64,000 nt of DNA from assembly GCA_027924645.1 (NCBI GenBank), contig BSBN01001687.1, forward strand, positions 2,356,001-2,420,000, written 5' to 3'. A program made the translations under genes and the position numbers. Shown here piece after piece: positions 35,162 through 45,771 of the stretch (the first letter of the stretch is position 1; each line of letters starts with the position of its first letter). Origin of the DNA: Cunninghamia lanceolata (lineage: Eukaryota; Streptophyta; Pinopsida; Cupressales; Cupressaceae). The notes beneath the pieces were generated by a model. It was given only the letters and a program-made list of their open reading frames with translations, was not told where the DNA came from and ran no database searches.

Positions 35162-38100
35162 TATTCCCCTTGCTTCAACACATCAAACAATAAGGGTTAG
35201 AAACAACAGAGTTGCATTTATTCAATAGCAAGACAAAAGTGCTAAGATGCCATTACTTATTTTGAAGGAAGAGTTTTAGACAACCCTGTTATTTCAAAAG
35301 CCAAACATAACACAATGCACATTAGAACCACATAATTCACTACATTAACACTTACTATATATGCATGTTTTGCAATTATTATTACAAGCAAAAATATTAT
35401 ATCATATCAAATCCATAGCAAAAATACATTCCTTTTTTACTAGATTATAACAACACTCAACAATTTATATATCATGCAAACTTAACTCCACATATAACAC
35501 ATCATAAATTCACACAATGAGATGAGGATGACAAGTGCCAAAAAATTTCCCTCTAAGAATCTAAAACTTCATAGTGTCAAATAGCTAGGGGGAAATGGAC
35601 TACAACCATCCCATACTAGTCCCATTTGTAGCCCCCATACTCACATTAAAAGATTTCCCAAGCCATCTACTCCCCCATACAATCTGCCACGGACCCTTCC
35701 TAGATATGATAGTTTACACATGTCACATTACTCCACACAAGCTAGCAATAACAACCATTGATAAATCCAACCAATAAAAATTCATATGAGAAAATAGAAT
35801 TCAATAGTGGCCAGCGTAGCAACAATTTAAAATTGAAGCCAAAAATCACAATAAACCAATCCTTGAGGCAAGAGGACAATTTAGAATTTTTGTTTAATCA
35901 AGAAATTTAAAGAAAATCAATATTGTTGGCTTAATAAATCAAGAAAATTTATAAAAATCAAGATATGATTCCAACAATCTCATAAAATTTCATATCACGA
36001 TCACTGCGTGAATTTAATCAAATCACCTAAGGGGAGGAGGGGAATTGGGTGGACTTACTACCACTGAAATAAATATATCATACATAAAGCTCAATAAATA
36101 AATCACCATGTCACAAAACGCATGTCCTACACAACTCGGAACAAGTCATATCATATCTACATAATAACACATCTATATAAATTGTCGCATGTCCCACACA
36201 ACTCCAGACATGCCATGATGCAAAGATCCAATATCATATGCCACAAGAAATTAATCATAAAATCTTATATCCACACCACAAAAGTCAATCCACAATCTAT
36301 AGAGATCACAACCTTTGATACCAAGATTGAGAGGAGAGGCCATTACCCTTGATAATAATGTTTGTTAGAAAACTCTGAACAACGTTGAAAATTACCAACC
36401 CAAAATCACTGTTATCAAATATTAGATTTTCATAATCAATATTTATTCCAATTATTTGTATCCGCTAATGTTGCCAAAATTTCTTATATGAAAGAGGTTC
36501 CCAAAAATATTAACCAAGATGCCATAAAAAATCCATCTGCTAGACCACCAGTGCTCATATCAATTGAAATATCATAACTGAAATCATTATGGATAGATAA
36601 GCTCCAGAAACAAAGGCACACTTAGGTCCATCCTCAGACTCATGATAAAGGGAGAGACAAAGAGGATGCACTCCAATAGAGGCTTCCACATCCTTCCTCT
36701 ACCCTACGGGGAATAACAACACATAAATCACTAGTGGATCCATAAAGATTGAGAGAAGAGGGAATACACTCCAATGCAACTATGAGGGGATATACTCTTA
36801 TAAAGACTTTCACACATCACCCCAAAATATGTTATATTTCAAAGGAGGCCTTCACTCCTCCCTCAACCCCACACATAGGAGACTCTTAACCCCAAATGGA
36901 GAAAATCCGCTCCCGTACACAATACAATTATAATAACTCATCACTCAACAAAAGAAAAAATACAACCACAATATAGTCCATGAAATTTCATTGTGTTAAA
37001 TGAGAACAATAACTAGTCCCAAGAGGGAAAATTTAAACTAGACCTAATGGAAAATCAACTTATGAAATAAATACTCAAGCAAATTTGCATGATGTATGTA
37101 GCATAGGTGGAAGAAGCCACCATAAATTTATACATTGCTCTCAAGAACTTCTACCTCATATCTCTCTAAGATAACAATAACTCACCTCATAAATTGAAAG
37201 GATTCATACTTTGTTTGATTAGAATACAAAAGGAACATAGGTTAATATAACATCCTAAAGTAAAAGAATATCACTCTACCAACAATTAGGAACTCACATA
37301 AATATATCATCTTTATTTCCTATAATCACTCCTATAATCTCCTTCATCACAATACACAAACTCACATTATATTCCCACATAATAAACATTCTTAATACAC
37401 CTTTTTACACTTCATTCATTGGAATATTAATCGTCTTTGATTACAATAAATTTTATCCTTACTTCTCATTAAAAAATAATATTTTAATCACCTTCTATAC
37501 GCTTCAGTGAAAAACATTATTTCCCCTAATTAATCACTCTTATACTTACACATATATAAAACTAACAATTTATATTACAACATTTACTATTATAATAAAA
37601 TACTATCACATTAATATAGGACACATTTATCACTTATCAACACCATAATTTATAATAACATAAATATCTAATGGTTCAGATGATATTAGAAGTTCCTTTT
37701 TTCCTTATGTTGATCCATTAATGGCTAAAAACTCATAACGCTCCCCAAACTTGAACCACAACACACAATAATGGTTATGCCACAATAAGCCGTAAAATGC
37801 AGACCAAACACGTGAGTGCCAACGATTGATTACGCATTGTGAAGGTACCCGATGAATGAGCAATTAAGATATCTTCAATGCTCATCCCCTTTTATTATGC
37901 ATTCAACACCATGGATGCTCAACCATGCATGTATAGAGCTCGCCTCGCTCCGCAAGGTATCCGCAAGGCAACACCTATCAACATACAAAATATCCTTATA
38001 TGGAATTTTATTTTGTTTGTTAAATTTTAATATAATAAAACAAAAAATGCATAACACTTCATTGTAGAGAAGGATTTTCTACAAATGTAGGAACCGTCGC

Positions 38101-39371
38101 CAAATCATGTAATGTTCAACTTCTAAATATCAAATACATTCACAAGGAGAGGACCCACACATCCTAATTTCGTGCACATCAAACTCCTAAATGGTTCATC
38201 ACCACCGTATGTATTACCATCACCTTGTGTGTCACCATAAGGTTAGTTGTTTCTTGGTATGACTTTAAAGTGTATAATTGAACATGTATAAGGGAGAGGA
38301 CCCAATTGTTGAGCATGTTCCAATAGATGTGATAGTATTCATGTATTTAAAGCCCAATTTTTTAAAAGTTAAACTAGTTGTTGTGACTTTAAGGTTGTTT
38401 CTATTACTATAAGTACCTATAATTAAAATAAATGTGCTCATTAAATTTAAAAAGCATCCCTGTTGGTCCACCCTTTTTTGGGAGAACTATTTGACACCCC
38501 AACAAAAAGCGTGCTGATGTGGCATCATATTTGATGATGTGGCCTTCAAACCTTAGTTATAAGCAAGGGTCTTAGAGTGATTCGAAATTGCCATATAAGG
38601 GTCTTAGAGTGATTCAAAATTGCCATATATGATTTTGAGAGGCATGAAATTAGGGTGCTCAACTACTCAATCCTCTCCCCTATGTGCACATATATTGACT
38701 ACTTACTAAATTTTTACTAACATATTATGTATATACTATTAATTCTTTTAATATATTTAAAAGAGGGCCTAAGGGTCTAATTGTGTCTATTCTAGCATGG
38801 CTATCTATTAGATCATCTCCCCTAACAGCCATCATTAGATTAATATAAGTTCTTGAACAATTTAAATAATCCATTTATTCAGCTAGAAATTAACTATGGA
38901 AGACGAACTATGAAAGAAAAAGTCACTACTTAGAATTCCATATTAAATGTCCCTTCAAAATTTAAACTTGAGGTCTCCACAGTAACAACTTAATACTTTA
39001 ACCAATTAAACTCAACCCTTAAACTACCTTCAAATTTTGATTTCATACAAATAAACCACATTAAAAAAATCCAATATATTGCAAGATAATAAAAGTATAA
39101 TGCTCAAGATTTTAACCATATATGTCAATTAATGTTCAAACATGATCATCCCATACCAAAACAGAAACATGATTAGACAACAAAACAGAAACCTGATACA
39201 TAGCCGGAAAATGTATCAATAAAGTTCAACATCAAACAAACCATGCCTTCCTTACATCGCCTACTTTACATCCATAGCAACATGAGCCAGACACTATGTA
39301 TAAATATACGCCTTCGAAGCTACACAGTCTAGAGACAAAATGCAGTTCTAAGCTGCTACAGCTGCTGCTCC
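35162..39371. other. No gene recognised; 32-bp tandem duplication
   Basis: AT-rich anonymous DNA with short frames only. At 38566-38629 a 32-bp unit (AGGGTCTTAGAGTGATTC, then AAATTGCCATATA) occurs twice in tandem with one difference. Confidence 0.5.
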
Positions 39372-39377
39372 TTTATT
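39372..39377 (-). terminator. Possible poly(A) signal of the lectin gene
   Basis: AATAAA on the minus strand lies about 40 bases past the proposed spliced stop codon. The position fits but other near-matches exist in this AT-rich area. Confidence 0.4.
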
Positions 39378-39415
39378 TACCTTGCTTTTACATTTTGAAG
39401 AGCATGTGATACTTC

Positions 39416-42329
39416 CTCTGCACACATAAGAGGAGGCATTGAAAATAAATTAATACAACTAGGAAAAACAAACAACAATATGATCGATAACCCAATAATA
39501 TAACCTACAAGAAATAATAGTTATCAAATTAGAAAAAAGAAAAAAGAAAAAAGAAAAAAGAAAAACAGAAAAAAAAACTCTTGCTCTCTTGCAGGGATAA
39601 GTAGTAGTGGTAGTAAAACAGACACCCAAAGTGTATTTATATCGATCGTTCTTTATAAAAAACCGAAAAACCGTTCTTTTAAAAGATCAAGATAAATTTT
39701 GAGTTACAATACTTACAATTAAGAGGCTGTAGCTTCCATTTCTGATTGCTTTGCTTCTTCCAGCTGAAGAGAATAAGCTCATTTCCATCACGGATTCCAC
39801 CAGCTTCACCATCAGCTTGTTTTGCATCCATATTGAGATGGATGTTGTTCACCGGCCTAAGGCATTGATACCCATTCCCAACATCTGCACTTAGGGTCCA
39901 GAGAAATGATTCATCCAACTTATTGTGGTTGTAATCTGCCAAGTATATCTGCTCAATACCATTTAGGAATGGTCAGAACACAATACAGAAAAATTTCCCC
40001 ATATGGCAACTATCAGTTCTTTCAATTTCCACATTTGTTGGTGTACTAGAAAGGTCAGAACACAATACACAAAAATTTCTCCATATGGCAACTATCAGTT
40101 CTTTCAATTTCCACATTTGTTGGTGTACTAAAAGAGGGATAGCAACTGCAAAACTATTTTTACTAGCCGGAAACTCTGCTACTTAGCTCTTAGACAGACA
40201 ATATAACCATATGTGCATGAATATGAATGGTTTTACCTGGTCCCACTCTTGATCTCCGTGTTTGAGAGCCTGCTTAGTAGCCTTATTCACCAAGGCAAAG
40301 GCTGGAAATCCAACTTCATCCTTCACTTTAAGACCCCATGAATCCACTTTTATCCATTGCTGCCAGAAGAGATATTGATGTGTAAACAACGACCACATTT
40401 AGGTAAATTAATTGTAGATTCCTTCAGAGGAATTTACAGACTACAAATGGAAGATACCTGGTGGGGATCATGTGGGCTTCCTAGAGCAAGCACTGCAATA
40501 TGGCCTCGGGCAGCCATGAAAAACTCTGGATTAGCTTCACAGTAAATCCTAACAACATGACCCTGAGGCTCCTCCTCATTAACTTGACGGTATGAAGAAC
40601 CAGATCCATATCCTCCTTGAGATGAGCTCACTAATCATATTTCAAGCAAAATAATTTAAACCAATGCTCAAAAAACATATAATATTCAGATCCATGAAGA
40701 ACAGAACATCAGATAAACTGAATGAAAACATAAACATTTATTGCAAAATACAAATCCCATTTGGGGTTTTAGAATGGTGTCTTCATTATCTGACTACTTA
40801 ATGCCATTGGATACATCATATTTATTAAATTTCAGAGACTAAAAAGGAAGTGAGAACATATTGATACAGCATAGGAAACATCAAATTTAAGAACAGAGAC
40901 CAAACCAGTCTGACTTCTAGAAGAAGGCCTCTGTCTCAAGACCGTTGTAAGGTGAAAACTCTAGGGATATATTATATATGATGAAAAGAGGGTTAAACAA
41001 TGTGGAATTTGGGGCCCCCATTATTAGACCATCGTAAGGTCAAAAATTTTCAGAACCATCACATTAAGAGAGACTCAAACGATATGTGAGTTTTGAGGAA
41101 AGGTCCTTGTTATCCAACCATAATGTGAATCATTGCAATCCAAAACTCACTAGAACCATCACATTTGCAAACAAAGGGGACTAAAGGGGACTAAACTAAT
41201 CTGGGCTTAGGTATACTTATAAAGTTCCTCAAAACCCAATGGAAACATCCCACTGCAACGGGTCAACCAATTTAGATTTTTGGATAAGGTCACCATTATC
41301 AGACCACTGTAAGCTCGAAACTCTGTGGACACATCACAGTTTTGAATATCAGTGACTCAAGCAATCTGAATTGTAGGATAAAGTCTTCAAACCCTCCATG
41401 GAAACATGACTTCTACCAGATAATCAATCATTCTACATTAAAGAACAACCAAGAAAAATAATTCCATACAATGCAGGTACACACAAAACTTACAGATGGG
41501 ACTGATCTTCCATTTCTGACTCTCCTTCTTGTTCCATTTGAACAGAACAACCTCTGCCCCTTCCCGAAGGCCGCCGTGATGTTTATCATCCTCAACCTTG
41601 GCATCCAGATTGAGGTTAATGTTGTTCACAGGCCTGATGCACTGATACCCCCTTCCCACATCAGCACTCTGTGTAAACAGTACGGCCTCATTCAAATCGT
41701 CAGGGTGGTATGGGCCCAAGGTAACCTGCACCATTCAAGCATGCAAACAATTTCATGCACATGCCATAAATCCCCTTACAGTTCCTTAAATACCAGATAA
41801 AACAGGAAGGCTTTAAAAATATATACTAACCCTTTCTTTCTCTGCACGTCCATGCCTTAGAGCCTGGCCAGTTGCCTTGTTCACCAAGGCAAATGCTGGG
41901 AATCCTGCTTCATCCTTGACCTTCACGCTCCATGAAGTGTCCATTATCCATTGCTACAAAATCCAAGCATCATGCCCAATCAATCAGACACCTTGAAAAT
42001 CATATACACCAGATCACGATCACGTAATATGAAATGCTAATACCCATGATCAACTGGTGTAAAATCAAAGCATCACTAGCAATCAATAACCATTCCCTCA
42101 AATACCCACATTCATAACCATCTTAGAATCTAATGTTATAACAACAAACCTGATTTGGGTCAGACTCATTAGCAGGTACCATGGCAACCTGGCCATTAAA
42201 GTTGGCAAGATGGTAATCAGGATTAGCCTCACAGTAGATCTTCACAGTGTCTCCCTGTAGAGGAGCTGGAGGGTAAGGACCACTTCCATAAGGGACTTGA
42301 GCAGGCTGTTGGTGATGGTGTCCAAACAT
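39416..42329 (-). CDS. Two-domain EUL (Euonymus lectin-like, r40-type) protein
   Basis: Six coding exons read 42329-42150, 41953-41831, 41725-41494, 40630-40458, 40359-40237 and 39948-39717, with GT..AG introns in agreeing phases. The last base joins AG at 39417-39416 to make a TAG stop, giving 354 residues. Domain 1 covers about residues 27-178 (VKIYCEANPDYHLA, FPAFALVNKATGQALRHG, SADVGRGYQCIRPVNNINL, SQKWKISP). A Gly/Ser-rich linker (SSSQGGYGSGSSYRQ) leads to domain 2, residues ~205-354, with the same motifs (VRIYCEANPEFFMA, FPAFALVNKATKQALKHG, SADVGNGYQCLRPVNN, NQKWKLQP). EUL domains are beta-trefoil carbohydrate-binding modules with a ricin-B-like fold. There is no toxin chain and no signal peptide, so a cytosolic/nuclear stress lectin is expected. 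Alternatives are two separate single-domain genes, or read-through of the last intron adding about 13 residues. Confidence 0.85.
39971..40134 (-). repeat. 82-bp tandem duplication inside lectin intron 5
   Basis: The unit starting GGTCAGAACACAATACA and ending GTGTACTAGAAA occurs twice with very few differences. It enlarges the intron to 288 bp. Confidence 0.9.
40930..41395 (-). repeat. Degenerate ~100-bp tandem repeats in lectin intron 3
   Basis: Words such as ATTATCAGACCA, GTAAGGTC, AAACTC and ACCATCACATT recur in order about four times through the 863-bp intron that separates the two domain modules. The repeat is old and diverged. Confidence 0.5.
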
Positions 42330-42339
42330 TTTAGTGATC

Positions 42340-42562
42340 CTGCAAATAACAAAAAAAGTATACCCACATCCGATGATCTACAAAATCAGAACTTTACACT
42401 TAGAAAACAATGGATTTTAATATGAAACATAGGTTTAATCCATATGAAACACACAGAAGCGATGAATGTCAAGCAACCAACAGAGCAAACTTTGCATGTA
42501 ATGAACATCATGAAAACAATATCCACAATCAAACATCTTTTCGAACAGCATTCACAAGCTAC
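42340..42562 (-). other. Proposed 5'UTR intron of the lectin gene
   Basis: On the minus strand a donor CTCAG|GTAGCT (exon end 42563) and an acceptor TTATTTGCAG|GATC (exon start 42339) bracket 223 bp. The acceptor sits 10 bp before the ATG. Leader introns near the start codon are common in plant housekeeping and stress genes. Confidence 0.5.
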
Positions 42563-42672
42563 CTGAGATGAGGACAAAAAAGCTATACAATAGTTAGAAG
42601 CAGGAATTCGTATGCAATGAGCGCAACTAAAAGAGGTGAGTATTGTGTCATATCCGGTGGAGGTGAGACGGC

Positions 42673-42679
42673 ATATATA
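42673..42679 (-). promoter_or_regulatory. Candidate TATA box of the lectin gene
   Basis: TATATAT on the minus strand lies about 110 bp upstream of the proposed leader-intron donor, a plausible core promoter distance. Confidence 0.45.
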
Positions 42680-42781
42680 GAGAAAAGGGGGAAATGAAAG
42701 GCTTAAACCCCTGGCCAGGTCACATGCGGGGTGAAAACTTGGAAGGCTTAAAGAGTGGCTTGGGAGTCATTTGCATTTGTG

Positions 42782-42791
42782 CACACGTGTG
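42782..42791. promoter_or_regulatory. ACGTG palindrome (ABRE/G-box-like)
   Basis: CACACGTGTG is a perfect palindrome with ACGTG on both strands, about 105 bp upstream of the TATA-like site. bZIP factors of ABA signalling bind ACGTG cores. The r40/EUL family is known to be ABA- and osmotic-stress-responsive, so the site is a credible element; a second copy was not searched exhaustively. Confidence 0.45.
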
Positions 42792-42836
42792 GGAAATCTG
42801 TGCCCTCTTATCGGTTTCCAACGTTCTTTTTAGATA

Positions 42837-43105
42837 TGTCTTTACCTGATTGTACACATGGTTTAACACTAGCACTTGCACCCATAGGGTTCAGGGAATA
42901 CGCCGATAGGAATAACCGACTAGTTTAGAAAATTTTGGCGTAAGACAATTCTTAGTACTATAATGTTCACATATAAAAGTCTATTTAACATTTGCACTCA
43001 TAAGAGGTTTAAAGAATAAGTCCATAGAACAGTTTAGAAAATTTTCTCACGTTAATTTTTTTTAACGGATCTCAACATTATAATGTTCACATATAAAAAC
43101 CTAAT
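42837..43105. repeat. Diverged ~120-bp tandem duplication
   Basis: TATAATGTTCACATATAAAA occurs near 42959 and 43079. Each copy is preceded by AGTTTAGAAAATTTT and by a GCAC.CATA.G.GTT word, so two units of about 120 bp lie in tandem upstream of the lectin promoter. Confidence 0.65.
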
Positions 43106-43235
43106 GACTAAATATAGGGGCTTTTTATTTGTTGTGCATTCTCTATTTTCAAATTACTTAACAAGAGCAACATAATAATCAGTTTTATTGTTGAAGTGTA
43201 ATAAAAATTTAAACTTATAATTGTGTGTGTGTAGT

Positions 43236-43960
43236 TGGGTTTCTTGGGACCCTTGCTCTACAAAAATAGATCCTTTAGCAACTCCATGGACCCCTTCCTA
43301 AAAGTCTTTGGTTATTTTATTTACTTAAAAGTTATTTTATAATTATTTTATTTATTTAAGAGTTGTTTTATTTTAGTTTAAAATTATTTTACTTATTAGA
43401 GAGTTATTTTATTTTATTTTATTTACTTAAGAGTTATTTTATAGTTATTTTTTAACTTTAAACTATTTAAGAAAACTTATAATTGTGTATTAAGTTATAT
43501 TTTTATTGATGATATAGTGTCGTGTAATTTATTTGTTGTTATTTTTTTAATCTAAGGAAGGGGTTTCATGGATGGGGGTAGCTTGTCCCTGAAATTTTTT
43601 AGGAGCATTTTAAAACAAGCAATCCCATGAATTTTATAGTTGCAGGTAGGCTTAAAACTTTAAGCTCAAAAATTTATGGAAGTTGGTGGTTTCATGAAGT
43701 TTTTAGTTTAATTTTGGAGGAAAAGATTATAATTTATGTGGTAGCAATTTTTTGGGTTTCATGGGACCCTTGCTCCACAAAAAGAATTATTTAATTTATT
43801 GGAGAGTTATTTTATTTTATTTACTTAAGGGTTATTTTATAACTTTTTTTTTAACTTTAGAACTATTTAAGAAAACTTATAATTGTGTATTAATTTGTAT
43901 TTTTATTGATGATATAGTGTCATGTAATTTATTTGTTGTTTTTTTTAGTAAAGGAATAAT
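43236..43960. repeat. ~520-bp spaced direct repeat rich in TTATTTTATTTACTTAA
   Basis: Two copies (about 43236-43550 and 43756-43950) start GGGTTTC.TGGGACCCTTGC. They share the ordered words GAGAGTTATTTTATTTTA, CTATTTAAGAAAACTTATAA and TTGATGATATAGTGTC, and end GTAATTTATTTGTTGTT. Confidence 0.75.
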
Positions 43961-45684
43961 GAAACACTAACAACCTTCAAATCACAACTGATAGTGTTAT
44001 ATTATTAAAAAAAATTATCTTTAAATTGACAATACTCATAATTAATAATATTATACTATTAAAAATAAAACAAAAAAATAACACAAATTTACCATAAAAA
44101 ATTATTGAAAATCAACATATATTGTGTGGTTCCTACTTAATAGATAAGAAATGAAATGTTTGATGCACCCAAAAGAAGAAGAAAAAAACACTATTCGATG
44201 GTATAGGTGTTAAAGGAGTTTAAAGATAAAATAAAGATTTAATAATATTTTAACCATTTTATTTTTAATGTTCTCAAATCTAGAATTTCATAGGAATGAA
44301 AAACATAATAAATATTAATTATGTTTTCAAATTCTAAATTAAGGAAGAGAGGATCATGAGGTTATACATATAAAAGGATTAGATAGAGAAAAGTTAGAGA
44401 ATGAGTAGTCTTTTCAATAGTTGAGGTTGTTTGTTGTTCTATTTTGGTTTTGCTTTGGATTGTATTAGATTAGGTCTTGGAATCAAAAATATGAATCATG
44501 GTTTTTTATCACTATTTATGTGCCTTTAGAGTGCTATCACGTGTGATCCTATCATTTCTAATGCAGTAGTTTCTGTATGATTGCAGTAGTGTCCTACTGT
44601 AAAAATGTCATATACAGCAGTAGATTCATTTTCTGCATCTCTGAACTTTTGACACTTACAATAAAAGCTCAATATCTAGACCAGGTAGTATCATACACAC
44701 ATTTGGGGACTTGTCTTGAGGTGGTTGAACAACAAACTTCCTCTTTGACAATCAAGCCTCACAAAGATTTTTTAAAAATAAGATAGTGGAACCTTGGGAA
44801 TTGTGTAGTAATGGAAATGCTAGGGTGTGTGTAAATGTAGCTAAGGAAATGTAATGGTAGCTTATATTGTGTTGAGTGGTGCCTATTATTGTTTGATGTA
44901 TGTTATGCTTATGATAGTTTCTACTTTCTATGTGCTTCAAGTATGGTGTTATCTTGTTTTTGCATTCTTCTTGCTTATTTATTAATCCTTACATTTAATA
45001 AACCATTATACGACTGTTTTTTACCCTTTGGACACAAAAAGGATAGAGGTGCGATCTAGAATGAAAAGGTAGGCATTGGAATTCAAAATTTTGGTTTTTG
45101 ACCATTGTGGATACTATTGCATGCAATCATGTCTAGGGGACACTACTGTGCAATTATGGGGGCATCCAAAGTGGTCAGATGACGAGGACTGTAGTGGAAC
45201 TAAACAAAAGGTAAAAGTGTTGAGAGTAGGTGCTAAATAAGAGGGAAAAGTGTTTAGTAGGAACTTTTGATCTCTACAATTTGCCTCCACTTTAGCTTCC
45301 ATGGAGCTTAAGTGAATCGTGTATGCTGAAGTAAAAGTAACAATTATAACCATTCTAACTAACTTATAAAGTTACATAAGGATTTTATTTGTGTTGTCTT
45401 ATGTAACTCCTTAGGTCAAGCAATATTTTTGAATCTACAAACACGTAGAGGGAGAAATTATAGTGTATAGTAAAATATTGTCATAAACAATTTGCACAAG
45501 TGCAAGGAATTCTATCTTATCTATCAAATATGGGAGGGAGTCATTAATATGTGATTGAATTGACCTCCATGAAACCTCAACTAAGAAATTAAGCAAAAAA
45601 AAAGGATCATGTTGTATGTGATAATCATTGAGTTGTTACTAACTTGCCCTACATGAAGGATATAATTCATGATCAATATGATTG
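43961..45684. other. No gene recognised
   Basis: Short frames only. I considered decayed copia RNase H for 45240-45360 but found no convincing motif. Confidence 0.4.
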
Positions 45685-45771
45685 ATGTAGAACCCGTGGT
45701 TTAATGACTTTAACCATTCCATGACGTAGGACCCATGGATCCATCACTTTAACTATTGTGTAGTGTAGCAC
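45685..45771. repeat. 39-bp minisatellite, left part
   Basis: Two full units and part of a third (TGANGTAGNACCCNTG, then ACTTTAACNATT). The array resumes at 48319 after an insertion. Confidence 0.65.

Noticed and set aside
41494..42329. Two independent single-domain lectin genes
   Set aside because: Exon 3 ends in phase 1 at a strong donor and exon 4 starts in the matching phase, with no ATG-bearing exon for the second domain.
45114..45353. Decayed copia RNase H
   Set aside because: Only vague similarity; the conserved motif around the catalytic residues is not present.
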